Source: Streptomyces sp. BA2
Lineage (GTDB): Bacteria > Actinomycetota > Actinomycetes > Streptomycetales > Streptomycetaceae
DNA: 64,000 bases
Assembly (NCBI RefSeq): GCF_009769735.1
Contig: NZ_WSRO01000002.1
Coordinates: forward strand, 7,303,001-7,367,000
Direction: 5' to 3'
Positions 34,953 through 44,268 of the stretch are shown here, one piece after another. The first letter of the stretch is position 1. Every line of letters begins with the position of its first letter. The translations under genes and the position numbers were made by a program. Below the pieces are notes generated by a model, which made no database searches, was not told the origin of the DNA, and saw only the letters and a list, made by a program, of their open reading frames with translations.

Positions 34953-35825
34953 TCACCGCTCGACGGTTCGTGGCGTCCATCGTCCCCCAAGTGGGCTGGC
35001 TGCGGGGGCCAGTTGAGCCAAGAGCAGCGTGCCCGCCAGGGTCAGGGCGCGGCGGCGGCTGCCCGGCAGGGGAAGGCCCGCCATCCGGGCGACGGTGCGT
35101 GGGGCGGGCCTGGCCGTGGGGTGGGTGGCGAGGCAGGCGGTGATGAGGGGCAGTAGCTCCCCGGGTACACCCGCCAGGTCCGGGTCCTCGCCTCCGGCTT
35201 CGAAGGGGCCGCGCCCCGCCGCCGCGTAGGCGAGTACCGCGCCGAGCGAGAAGACGTCCGACGGCGGCCTGGCCTCGGCGCGCGCCGGAGTCAGGAGCTC
35301 GGGTGCCGTGTACCCATGTCTTCCCGCGCACCCGCCCATGCCGAAGTCCACCACACAAGCCCCATCCGCGCCCAGAAGCACCTTCGACGGCCGGAGACCA
35401 CCGTGCACGAGGCCCGCCCGGTGGATGTCGTTCAGCGCCCCGGCGAGCGCGTTCGCCAGGGCCCGCAGTTCCGGCGTACCGAGTGGCCCGCCGAGATCCC
35501 GTACGCGCGTGGCGAGGGTCGGGCCGTGGATGTACTCCGTGGCGAGCCAGGGCACCGCGCCGTGCGGGTCGGCGTCGACGAGCGCGGCGATGCGGCGCCC
35601 CCGCACGGCGCCGATCGCGTGGACCTCGCGGGCGAAGCGCGTACGGAACGCCTGATCACGGGCGAGGGAGGCGTGCACCACCCGCAGGGCGGCGGCGCGC
35701 CCCGCCCCGTCGTGCGCGAGGAAGACGCGCCCGAGGCCCCCCTGCCCGAGCAGGGGCCCGGCCGTCCAGCGGCCGTAGCTCCGCGGGCCGCCCCGGGCAG
35801 GTGACGCCTCCGGTGAACCGGCCAC
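34953..35825 (-). CDS. Ser/Thr protein kinase homologue, predicted pseudokinase
   Basis: A 290-residue protein with a kinase fold: a glycine loop GQGGLGRVFLA, an ATP-lysine region reading AALRVV (Lys to Arg), a catalytic loop reading VHGGLRPSKVLL where HRDLKPxN is expected, and an intact VVDFG. The catalytic Asp, its Lys and the Asn are all changed, so phosphotransfer is unlikely. A hydrophobic stretch near the C-terminus may anchor it. The GTG at 35825 is chosen for its GGGGG upstream; a longer frame runs to 35927. It probably acts as a scaffold or binding protein with the zinc-ribbon protein. Confidence 0.8.
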   Translation of the reverse strand: MAGSPEASPARGGPRSYGRWTAGPLLGQGGLGRVFLAHDGAGRAAALRVVHASLARDQAFRTRFAREVHAIGAVRGRRIAALVDADPHGAVPWLATEYIHGPTLATRVRDLGGPLGTPELRALANALAGALNDIHRAGLVHGGLRPSKVLLGADGACVVDFGMGGCAGRHGYTAPELLTPARAEARPPSDVFSLGAVLAYAAAGRGPFEAGGEDPDLAGVPGELLPLITACLATHPTARPAPRTVARMAGLPLPGSRRRALTLAGTLLLAQLAPAASPLGGRWTPRTVER

Positions 35826-35944
35826 GCTCGACCCCCCGATGGTGCGGCCCGAATTCAATGCGAATTCAACGACTGGGACGCGCCCCTCGGGCGGCCCGGT
35901 TCCCGGACATCTCTTGACGGTCTCCACCGCGCCCCCCTACATTG

Positions 35945-35981
35945 CTTCCATATAGCAGAACTAAATTTCCACAATGCGGAA
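35945..35981 (-). promoter_or_regulatory. IclR/AllR-like operator, copy 1 (gcl promoter)
   Basis: Read on the minus strand it is TTCCGCATTGTGGAA, then ATTTAGTTCTG, then ATGGAAG at its end. By eye it matches copy 2 (42471-42507) at 28 of 37 positions with no gap. The core GGAAATTTAGTTC is a half-conserved form of the TGGAAAtnaTTTCCA palindrome bound by IclR-family regulators. It lies about 105 bases before the gcl ATG. Confidence 0.7.
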
Positions 35982-36087
35982 ACAGAAGCTCACCGCGGGG
36001 CGCGACGGGAGCCGGATCCGCCAGCCGTATCCGTCAGCCGAATAGCTGATGAAGCTGTCGAAGCTGTTGTCGAAGCAGGAGAACCCC

Positions 36088-37875
<1,788 letters not shown>

Positions 37876-37898
37876 GTCGCCTGACGCAACTCTCTTGA

Positions 37899-37934
37899 GG
37901 GGCGGTCCACCCGTGGGGGGTGGGCCGCCCCTTT
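37899..37934 (+). terminator. Terminator after gcl
   Basis: GGGGCGGTCCAC (37899-37910) pairs with GTGGGCCGCCCC (37920-37931), with one G-T wobble, and TTT follows. Confidence 0.85.
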
Positions 37935-37945
37935 ATCTTGGGCGG

Positions 37946-38524
37946 ATGGAATCGCTCGCTGATCTGAAGGTCATGACCTGCGCGGACCGGGCCGAGTTGG
38001 AGGCCTGGCTGGACGAGCACCACGACAGCTCGCCGGGAGTCTGGGTGAAGCTCGCCAAGAAGGGTTCGGGAGTGGCTTCAGTGACGTCCGCGGAGGTCAA
38101 TGACGTGGCCCTCTGCTACGGCTGGATCACCGGCCACCGGAAGGCGTACGACGACGTCCACTACCTGCAGAAGATCACCCGCCGCCGCCCGCGCAGCCTG
38201 TGGTCGGAGGTGAACGTCGACCGGGTCGAGGAGCTGACCGCCGAGGGCCGCATGCGCGAGCCGGGCCTCGCGGAGGTGGCCGCGGCGCGGGCGGACGGGC
38301 GCTGGGAGGCGGCGTACGCGTCACAACGGACCGCGACGGTCCCGGACGACCTGACGGCGGCGCTCGCGGCGAACCCGGCGGCACGGGAGGCCTTCGAGGC
38401 CCTCGGCAGGTCGGACCGTTACGTGGTCCTGCACCGCCTCATGACCGCCAAGAAGCCGGCGACTCGGGCGTCCCGCCTCGAACGCATAGTGGCGACGCTG
38501 GCGACGGGCGAGAAGGTTCGCTAG
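37946..38524 (+). CDS. YdeI/OmpD-associated family protein
   Basis: A 192-residue protein with the family pattern: ELEAWLDEHHDSSPGVWVKLAKKGSG, SAEVNDVALCYGWITG and a C-terminal PDDLTAALAANPAAREAFEAL helix (PF13376-like). The molecular function of this family is not established. It sits between gcl and catalase but shows no evident link to purine metabolism. The ATG at 37946 lies just behind the gcl terminator; a weak GGGCGG precedes it. Confidence 0.8.
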   Translation: MESLADLKVMTCADRAELEAWLDEHHDSSPGVWVKLAKKGSGVASVTSAEVNDVALCYGWITGHRKAYDDVHYLQKITRRRPRSLWSEVNVDRVEELTAEGRMREPGLAEVAAARADGRWEAAYASQRTATVPDDLTAALAANPAAREAFEALGRSDRYVVLHRLMTAKKPATRASRLERIVATLATGEKVR

Positions 38525-38525
38525 G

Positions 38526-38583
38526 GAGCGCCCCGAAGGGGCGCGGGGAACTGCGCGCTCAGCCACGACGGACCCGCAGACGT
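38526..38583 (+). repeat. Streptomyces interspersed intergenic element
   Basis: GAGCGCCCCGAAGGGGCG is a short hairpin and runs into CGGGGAACTGCGCG and then CAGCCACGACGGACCCGCAG. I know this combination as a frequent intergenic sequence in Streptomyces genomes, often just behind stop codons as here. It may work as a terminator. Confidence 0.7.
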
Positions 38584-38608
38584 ACCGCTCAAGCCAAGCG
38601 CACGCGAA

Positions 38609-38646
38609 AGAGCGGCGAGTACGGGACCGTCCGTACTCGCCGCTCT
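38609..38646. terminator. 16-bp perfect hairpin, possible bidirectional terminator
   Basis: AGAGCGGCGAGTACGG (38609-38624) and CCGTACTCGCCGCTCT (38631-38646) are exact complements with a six-base loop. There is no T run. The position between convergent genes suits a terminator. Confidence 0.6.
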
Positions 38647-38967
38647 GGCAGAGGAGTTGTAGCCGTCCGACCGCGCGCGACTGGCGGAACATGCATACGC
38701 GCCGCCGGACGGAGTCATATGGGTCCAAGGCCCAGGGGCCCGAGAACGGCTGGGACCGCGGCGGCTGCGAATGGACCGGCGGATTTCCCCTCCCTCAGGT
38801 CGAGAAGGGAGCCGCCTGACCTTAACCACCGCACTGGCTCGCAGAGCCGCCGCGGTCCTCGTCCGGCCCGTACACCACGGGACCACCCCTCATCCGGGTC
38901 CGTGATGGTGCGGGCGCAGCACCGGAGAACTGACCTCCCGTCAATCCTCCGGCGCAGTCAGGGAGTT

Positions 38968-40434
38968 CTAGTCCTCGCGCAGGGCGCGGACCGCCTCCTC
39001 CACGCGCTTGCCGTACTCGGCGTCGGCGGCGTGGAAGTGGGCCAGGTTCTTCTCGATGACGTCGTCGCGGGTGACCTGCGAGAGGCCGCCCGCGATGTTC
39101 GCCACCAGGCGTGCCTGCTCCTCGGCCGACATCAGGCGGTACAACTCGCCCGCCTGGAAGAAGTGGTCGTCCTTGGTGTGCAGCGGGGCCTCGTGCGTGC
39201 CCGTGTGGCCATTGATCGCCAGCGGGGCGGAGAGCGGCTGACCGGTCTCGGCCGGGCCGTCGTACGAGTTGGGCTCGTAGTTCTTGCGGTCACGGCCGTA
39301 GGCGTTGGACGCCATCAGGCCGTCACGGCCGTAGTTGTCGGCCTTGCCCCCGTTGACGGCCTTGGGCGCGTTCACCGCGAGCAGCGTGTGGTTGACGCCA
39401 AGGCGGTAGCGGTGCGCGTCCGCGTAGGCGAACAGGCGGCCCTGGAGCATCTTGTCGGGGGAAGGACCGATGCCCGGAACGAAGTTGTTCGGGGAGAACG
39501 CGGCCTGCTCGACCTCGGCGAAGACGTTGTCGGGGTTGCGGTCCAGGACCAGGCGCCCCACGCGCTGCAGCGGGTAGTCGCTGTGCGGCCACACCTTCGT
39601 CAGGTCGAAGGGGTTGAAGCGGTAGTCGGCCGCGTCCGCCGCCGGCATGATCTGCACGTGCAGCGTCCAGGACGGGTTCACGCCGCGCTCGATGGCCTGG
39701 AGGAGGTCCGTCTGGTGCGAGTTGGCGTCCTTGCCCGCGAGTTCGGCCGCCTGCTCCGACGAGAGGCTGCGTACGCCCTGGTTCGTCTTGAAGTGGTACT
39801 TCACGAAGAAGGCCTCGCCCGCCGCGTTCGTCCACTGGTAGGTGTGCGAGCCGTAGCCGTTCATGTGGCGGTACGACGCGGGGATGCCGCGGTCGCCCAT
39901 CAGCCACGTCACCTGGTGCGTCGCCTCGGGGGCGTGCGCCCAGAAGTCCCAGACGTTGTCCGGCTCCTGCTTGCCCGTGAAGGGGTCGCGCTTCTGCGAG
40001 TGGATGAAGTCGGGGAACTTGATCGGGTCCTTGATGAAGAACACCGGGGTGTTGTTGCCGACGAGGTCGTAGTTCCCCTCCTCGGTGTAGAACTTCAGCG
40101 CGAAGCCGCGCGGGTCACGGACCGCGTCCGCGCCGCCGAGGCTGTCCGCCACCGTGGAGAAGCGCAGGAACGTCTCGGTGCGCTTGCCGACGGTGTTCAG
40201 GAAGTCGGCCGAGGTGTACGCGGTGACGTCGTCGGTCACCTCGAAGTAGCCGTAGGCACCGGAACCACGCGCGTGCACCACACGCTCCGGGATGCGCTCA
40301 CGGTTGAAGCGGGCGAGCTTCTCGAGGAGGTGCTGGTCCTGGAGGAGAAGCGGGCCACCGACGCCGGCGGTGGCTGAGTTCTGATTGTCGGCGACGGGGG
40401 CGCCGGACTCGGTCGTGAGCACACGCTTCGACAT
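38968..40434 (-). CDS. katA: Catalase (monofunctional, heme)
   Basis: A 488-residue small-subunit catalase that splits hydrogen peroxide. The active-site His is in [12 protein letters not shown], the Asn in GNNTPVFF, and the heme-ligand Tyr in [14 protein letters not shown]. Its place next to uricase genes suggests it clears the peroxide made by urate oxidation. A TCAACA-N3-TGTTGA palindrome about 80 bases upstream also occurs before the OHCU decarboxylase operon. The symbol is by family; other catalases exist in such genomes. Confidence 0.95.
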   Translation of the reverse strand: MSKRVLTTESGAPVADNQNSATAGVGGPLLLQDQHLLEKLARFNRERIPERVVHARGSGAYGYFEVTDDVTAYTSADFLNTVGKRTETFLRFSTVADSLGGADAVRDPRGFALKFYTEEGNYDLVGNNTPVFFIKDPIKFPDFIHSQKRDPFTGKQEPDNVWDFWAHAPEATHQVTWLMGDRGIPASYRHMNGYGSHTYQWTNAAGEAFFVKYHFKTNQGVRSLSSEQAAELAGKDANSHQTDLLQAIERGVNPSWTLHVQIMPAADAADYRFNPFDLTKVWPHSDYPLQRVGRLVLDRNPDNVFAEVEQAAFSPNNFVPGIGPSPDKMLQGRLFAYADAHRYRLGVNHTLLAVNAPKAVNGGKADNYGRDGLMASNAYGRDRKNYEPNSYDGPAETGQPLSAPLAINGHTGTHEAPLHTKDDHFFQAGELYRLMSAEEQARLVANIAGGLSQVTRDDVIEKNLAHFHAADAEYGKRVEEAVRALRED

Positions 40435-40512
40435 GGTGGCGAGGTTGACCTTCCGTACGGACTACTGAAACTGCTGAAGTGACGTGAGCGTAAGTACGCC
40501 TGAACAGCTACG

Positions 40513-40527
40513 TCAACAGTTTGTTGA
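40513..40527. promoter_or_regulatory. TCAACA-GTT-TGTTGA palindrome, catalase promoter
   Basis: A perfect 6+3+6 inverted repeat 79 bases before the catalase ATG. The identical arms occur at 43276-43290 in front of the urate operon. The rest of the 230-base gap 40435-40664 shows nothing else I can name. Confidence 0.7.
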
Positions 40528-40664
40528 AGTTTTTGGTGGGGCTTGTTCGCTTGCTCGTGCTGAGGCTTGAGTTCCGGACCGCGGCGACGCCTGGGCGCGA
40601 CAGGACAGGTGTCAGCGCCGCCGCGGCCCGGAAGTTGAGGGAGCTCTTGAAGCCTTCCGGCTGC

Positions 40665-41555
40665 TTAGAGCTCGGCGCCCGAGAGGCGCTCCACGCCGCG
40701 CAGCAGCGCGGAGTGGTCGAGGCCGCCGTCACCCTGCGTGCGCAGCGAGGCGACGAGCTGGGCGACCACGGCGCCGACCGGGAGCGAGGCACCGACATTG
40801 CGGGCGGCGTCGGTGACGATGCCCATGTCCTTGTGGTGCAGGTCGATCCGGAAGCCGGGCTTGAAGTCGCGCTTGAGGAAGTTGTCCTTCTTGCGGGTCA
40901 GGACGGTCGAGCCCGCAAGCCCCCCGTTCAGGACGTCGAGGGCGGCGGTCAGGTCCACCCCGGACTTCTCCAGGAAGACAACGGCCTCGGCGCACGCCTG
41001 GATGTTCACGGCGACGATGAGCTGGTTGGCGGCCTTCACGGTCTGACCCGAGCCGTGCGGACCGCACAGCACGATGGTCTTGCCGAGGGCGTCCAGGATC
41101 GGCTTGGCCTCGTCGAAGTCGGCCTGCTCGCCGCCGACCATGATGGAGAGCACGGCCTCGATGGCACCGGCCTCGCCACCGGAGACGGGGGCGTCCAGGA
41201 CGCGGATGCCCTTGTCCTTGGCGGCCTTGGCCAGGTCCACGGAGGTCTGCGGGGTGATCGACGACATGTCCACGATCAGCGCGCCCGGCTTCGCGTTCTC
41301 CAGGATGCCGTTCTCGCCGTACGCGATGGCCTCGACCTGCGGAGAGGCGGGCACCATCGTGATCACGACATCGGCGTCCTTGACGGCCTCGGCGATCGAC
41401 TTGGCGACGGTGCCGCCGGCGGCCGCGAGGCGGTCCAGCTTGTCCTGCTCAAGGGTGAAGCCGGTGACGGAGTAACCAGCCTTGATCAGGTTCTCGGACA
41501 TGGGGGACCCCATGATGCCGAGTCCGATCCACGCGATCTTGGGAAGGTTGCTCAT
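40665..41555 (-). CDS. glxR: 2-hydroxy-3-oxopropionate (tartronate semialdehyde) reductase
   Basis: A 296-residue beta-hydroxyacid dehydrogenase that reduces tartronate semialdehyde to glycerate with NAD(P)H. It shows the Rossmann start IAWIGLGIMGSPMSENL, the substrate motif LDAPVSGGEAGA and the catalytic Lys in GSGQTVKAANQL. ATG 41555 (MSNLPKIAWIG) is chosen because the frame before it is not conserved in this family and AAAGG lies upstream. It lies 71 bases downstream of hyi, so one operon with it is likely. Confidence 0.94.
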   Translation of the reverse strand: MSNLPKIAWIGLGIMGSPMSENLIKAGYSVTGFTLEQDKLDRLAAAGGTVAKSIAEAVKDADVVITMVPASPQVEAIAYGENGILENAKPGALIVDMSSITPQTSVDLAKAAKDKGIRVLDAPVSGGEAGAIEAVLSIMVGGEQADFDEAKPILDALGKTIVLCGPHGSGQTVKAANQLIVAVNIQACAEAVVFLEKSGVDLTAALDVLNGGLAGSTVLTRKKDNFLKRDFKPGFRIDLHHKDMGIVTDAARNVGASLPVGAVVAQLVASLRTQGDGGLDHSALLRGVERLSGAEL

Positions 41556-41626
41556 GGTGGAGCCTTTCTGCTTACTGCGGGGCAATCGGGTGGGTGGGCG
41601 GGAAAGATCCGCCGCGAAGCGGCGGC

Positions 41627-42454
41627 CTAGTTCCCAGTCGGCAGCCAGCCGAAGGATTCAGAGCTAGGACGGTCGCCAGCCTTGTACTCCAGCCCGACGT
41701 ATCCCTCGTATCCCGCCTTCCGGAGCTGATCCAGCAGCTCCTCCAGCGGAAGCGACCCCGTGCCCGGGGCCCCCCGGCCAGGATTGTCGGCGATCTGCAC
41801 GTGCGCGGTCTGAGCGACGTACTGATCGATGACGGCAGGCAGGTCCTCACCGTTCATGGACAGGTGGTACAGGTCCATGAGGAACTTCGCGTTGCCGAGC
41901 CCGGTGGCGGCGTTCACCTTGTCCACCACGGCGATCGCCGCGTCCGCGCTGACGATCGGGCAGCGCGGCGACTCGGGCTTGTTCAGGGCCTCGATCAGCA
42001 GCACCGCACCCACGCGGTCGGCCTCACGGGCCGCCAACGCCAGGTTCTCCAGGGCGAGTTCGTCCTGGACGGCCGGGTCCACGCCCTCCACCCGGTTGCC
42101 GTAGAGCGCGTTGAGCGCCTTGCAGCCGAGGGACTGGGCGAAGTCCGCCGCCACCGAGAGGTTCGCGCGGAACTTCTCGCTCTCCTCGCCCGGAATCGAC
42201 AGGGCGCCGCGGTCCGGACCCGGCAGCTGCCCGGCGTAGAAGTTCAGGCCCACCAGCTGTACGCCGGCGTCCGTGATCGCGGCCCGAAGGGCGTCGAGCT
42301 CGGACTGCTCGGGGGTGGGGGCGTCGACCCAGGGCCACCACAGCTCGACCGCCGTGAAGCCCGCCGCGGCGGCGGCCGCGGGGCGCTCCAGGAGCGGGAG
42401 TTCCGTGAAGAGGATCGACAGGTTCACATTGAAGCGCTGGTCGGAGTATCCCAT
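41627..42454 (-). CDS. hyi: Hydroxypyruvate isomerase
   Basis: A 275-residue TIM-barrel isomerase (AP-endonuclease-2 fold) that interconverts hydroxypyruvate and tartronate semialdehyde. FNVNLSILFTELPLLERP is the typical N-terminus, and the metal-site blocks are LIEALN, LMDLYHLSMNGED and HVQIADNPGRGAPGTG. ATG 42454 is chosen for the AAGGAG upstream and the family N-terminus. It heads the hyi-glxR operon, and operator copy 2 lies directly upstream. Confidence 0.93.
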   Translation of the reverse strand: MGYSDQRFNVNLSILFTELPLLERPAAAAAAGFTAVELWWPWVDAPTPEQSELDALRAAITDAGVQLVGLNFYAGQLPGPDRGALSIPGEESEKFRANLSVAADFAQSLGCKALNALYGNRVEGVDPAVQDELALENLALAAREADRVGAVLLIEALNKPESPRCPIVSADAAIAVVDKVNAATGLGNAKFLMDLYHLSMNGEDLPAVIDQYVAQTAHVQIADNPGRGAPGTGSLPLEELLDQLRKAGYEGYVGLEYKAGDRPSSESFGWLPTGN

Positions 42455-42470
42455 GGGGCTTCCGCGCTCC

Positions 42471-42507
42471 TTCCGTATTGCGGAAGTTAATTTCTGTCTG
42501 ATGGAAG
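42471..42507 (+). promoter_or_regulatory. IclR/AllR-like operator, copy 2 (hyi-glxR promoter)
   Basis: TTCCG-TATTG-CGGAA (42471-42485) is a perfect palindrome and is followed by GTTAATTTCTG and ATGGAAG. It starts 17 bases before the hyi ATG, so bound protein would block transcription. The site also lies about 75-110 bases before the divergent gene at 42580. Confidence 0.75.
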
Positions 42508-42579
42508 ATTGCCGTCGAGGATCCGCCCTTGTCAAGAGGGGGCTCCCGGAAATTCGTCACCCGGCAGTAGGTTGTGCGC

Positions 42580-42840
42580 GTGCGATTGAGAGTGGAGTTC
42601 ACGACCGAACCCTTCGACCTGGACGAGGCCCCCGCCCATGCGGTGGTGGCCCGTGACGTCATCCAGGGGGCCGAGCTCGACGCCGTGGACGTCGGCCCCT
42701 TCGGCAACACCGCGGAAGGCGGCGCCGACGAGGTCCTGACCGCCGTCGACGCGCTGCTGCGCAAGGCCCTGGAGGCGGGCGCCACGCGCGTCTCGCTCCA
42801 GGTGAACGTGCTCGGAGAGCCGGGGGAGGCCATCGAATGA
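42580..42840 (+). CDS. Small thiamine-binding-like (DUF77/MTH1187-type) protein
   Basis: An 86-residue protein (MRLRVEFTTEPFDLDEAP). The pattern VGPFGNTAEGGADEVLTAV followed by ALEAGATRVSLQV recalls the DUF77/YkoF-like ferredoxin fold that binds thiamine-type ligands; the match is from memory and moderate. GTG 42580 is better spaced from AGTAGG than GTG 42574. The stop overlaps the start of the HTH gene by 4 bases (ATGA), so the two are made together. Confidence 0.6.
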   Translation: MRLRVEFTTEPFDLDEAPAHAVVARDVIQGAELDAVDVGPFGNTAEGGADEVLTAVDALLRKALEAGATRVSLQVNVLGEPGEAIE

Positions 42841-43205
42841 CCGGTGCCAGAGACGACCACGGTCCCTTCGTGGCGGCCGTCAAGCCGCTCGTGGACGCCA
42901 TGGGCGGCGAATTCGTGCCCCCCGACGAGGCGGGCACGGACGACGTCGTTCTCTCCTGGCAGGGCGAGGACGTGGTCGCCGTACGCCTTCCGCAGCTCGC
43001 GGACTCCCTGGACCACATCCTGCTGGCCCTGGAGCGCAAGCGCGGGGTGCCCCTGTCGGAGCTCGACCGCAAGGCCAAGCAGGAGGTCGTACGGATACTC
43101 GAGGCGCGAGGCGCCTTCGCCGTGCGGCACGGGGTGGAGACGGTCGCCGGCGCGCTCGGCGTATCGCGCTTCACCGTCTACAACTACCTCAACCGCTCCA
43201 CCTGA
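42837..43205 (+). CDS. Small helix-turn-helix regulator of the urate region
   Basis: A 122-residue protein. The C-terminal TVAGALGVSRFTVYNYLNRS is a clear helix-turn-helix. The N-terminal part (SLDHILLALERKRGVPLSELDRKAKQEVVRIL) is helical. It is coupled to the small ligand-binding-like protein upstream and lies directly before the urate genes. I infer that it regulates them, perhaps through the TCAACA-N3-TGTTGA sites. A terminator follows. Confidence 0.75.
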   Translation: MTGARDDHGPFVAAVKPLVDAMGGEFVPPDEAGTDDVVLSWQGEDVVAVRLPQLADSLDHILLALERKRGVPLSELDRKAKQEVVRILEARGAFAVRHGVETVAGALGVSRFTVYNYLNRST

Positions 43206-43227
43206 GCCCCAGGTCGGAGGGGACCAG

Positions 43228-43264
43228 AAGGTCGCCGTCCGTTAACCGGACGGCGGCCTTTGTT
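43228..43264 (+). terminator. Terminator after the HTH gene
   Basis: AAGGTCGCCGTCCG (43228-43241) pairs with CGGACGGCGGCCTT (43247-43260) with one wobble, and T-rich sequence follows (TGTT). Confidence 0.85.
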
Positions 43265-43275
43265 ACTCGAAGTTT

Positions 43276-43290
43276 TCAACAAAGTGTTGA
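43276..43290. promoter_or_regulatory. TCAACA-AAG-TGTTGA palindrome, urate operon promoter
   Basis: A perfect 6+3+6 inverted repeat 71 bases before the OHCU decarboxylase start. Arms are identical to the site before catalase (40513-40527). Confidence 0.7.
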
Positions 43291-43361
43291 CGTGGTGTTT
43301 CGGCTGGCGTTAGCTATCCGCAGCCCGTCCAGCACAAGGCCGTATGGCCACGGAGGCACCC

Positions 43362-43874
43362 GTGACTTCGAGCTCGACGCCGGGCCTTGCCCGGTTCAAC
43401 GCCTTGCAGGAGAGTGCGGCCACCGCCGCCCTCCACGAGGCCTGCGCCTCATCGGCCTGGGGAAGCAAACTGCTCTCCCAGCGCCCTTTCCCCACCGTCG
43501 AAGCCCTCTTCGCCGCCAGTGACGCCGCCATGGCCGAGCTGACCGCCGAGGATCTGGCAGAGGCGATGGCCGGGCACCCGCCGATCGGCCGCCCGAAGCC
43601 CGGGGACCCCACGTCGTCGCGTGAACAGCGCGGCATGGCGGGGGCCTCCGAGGAGCTCAAGGCCGAGATGCTCGAACTGAACCTGGCCTACCAGGACCGG
43701 TTCGGACATGTCTTTCTGATCTGCGCCACCGGGGCCACCGGTGAGCAGATGCGCGACGCGATGAAGGCACGGATCGGCAACACGGCCGAGGCGGAGCGCG
43801 AGATCGTGCGCACCGAACTCGGGAAGATCAACCGAATCCGTCTCACCCGTCTCGTAGAAGAGGACAAGGACTGA
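43362..43874 (+). CDS. uraD: 2-oxo-4-hydroxy-4-carboxy-5-ureidoimidazoline (OHCU) decarboxylase
   Basis: A 170-residue enzyme for the last step from urate to (S)-allantoin. GHPPIGRPKPGDPTSSREQRGM carries the catalytic His and the substrate-binding Glu-Gln, and LNLAYQDRFGHVFLICATG is the second signature. GTG 43362 is chosen because GGAGG (43352-43356) precedes it at ideal spacing; the ATG at 43344 would include that site. The stop overlaps the uraH start. Confidence 0.93.
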   Translation: MTSSSTPGLARFNALQESAATAALHEACASSAWGSKLLSQRPFPTVEALFAASDAAMAELTAEDLAEAMAGHPPIGRPKPGDPTSSREQRGMAGASEELKAEMLELNLAYQDRFGHVFLICATGATGEQMRDAMKARIGNTAEAEREIVRTELGKINRIRLTRLVEEDKD

Positions 43875-44263
43875 TGAGCACTGACACCACCGCCTCGGTG
43901 TCCACGCACATCCTGGACACCAGCGTCGGACGCCCCGCCGAGGGCGTCGCCATCTCGCTTACCGCCCGCAGCGGCCGTGACGCCGAGTGGGTGGCGCTCG
44001 GTGGCTCCGCGACCGACGCGGACGGGCGCTGCAAGGACCTGCCGGCCCTGCCGGAAGGCACGACCCACGTACGTCTCGACTTCGAGGTCGAGACCTACTT
44101 CTCAAAGAAGCAAGCCGAGGCGCAGCAGGACGCCCCCCGCGTAAGGGACAGCGGTGCGTTCTTCCCGGAGGTGGCGATCACGTTCGCCGTCACGCCGGGC
44201 GAGCACTATCACGTACCGCTGCTGCTCAACCCGTTCGGCTACTCCGTTTACCGAGGGAGCTAG
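43874..44263 (+). CDS. uraH: 5-hydroxyisourate hydrolase
   Basis: A 129-residue transthyretin-like enzyme that hydrolyses 5-hydroxyisourate to OHCU. STHILDTSVGRPAEGV at the N-terminus and the C-terminal YRGS are the family marks, and VRLDFEVETYF and GEHYHVPLLLNPFGYSVY lie between. ATG overlaps the uraD stop (TGATGA). Confidence 0.95.
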   Translation: MSTDTTASVSTHILDTSVGRPAEGVAISLTARSGRDAEWVALGGSATDADGRCKDLPALPEGTTHVRLDFEVETYFSKKQAEAQQDAPRVRDSGAFFPEVAITFAVTPGEHYHVPLLLNPFGYSVYRGS

Positions 44264-44268
44264 CAGAC

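Larger units (their letters stand above)
38525..38967. other. 443-bp gap between convergent YdeI and catalase genes
   Basis: It holds a common Streptomyces intergenic element and a 16-bp perfect hairpin, both listed separately. In the rest I see no reading frame with a plausible ribosome binding site, and no RNA gene. The 121-residue minus-strand frame here (38521-38886) ends inside the repeat element and looks random. Confidence 0.6.

Noticed and set aside
36041..36087. GAAGCTGTCGAAGCTGTTGTCGAAGC-type repeats before gcl, also read as an N-terminal extension
   Set aside because: Short direct repeats in the leader. The frame from 36049 adds residues not found in the enzyme family and overlaps the ribosome binding site; no function can be argued.
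38521..38886. 121-residue minus-strand frame in the catalase gap
   Set aside because: Its end is the translation of the common intergenic repeat. There is no start signal and no family likeness.
40521..41630. 369-residue plus-strand frame
   Set aside because: Antisense to glxR, which has full family motifs. Composition is typical of a shadow frame.
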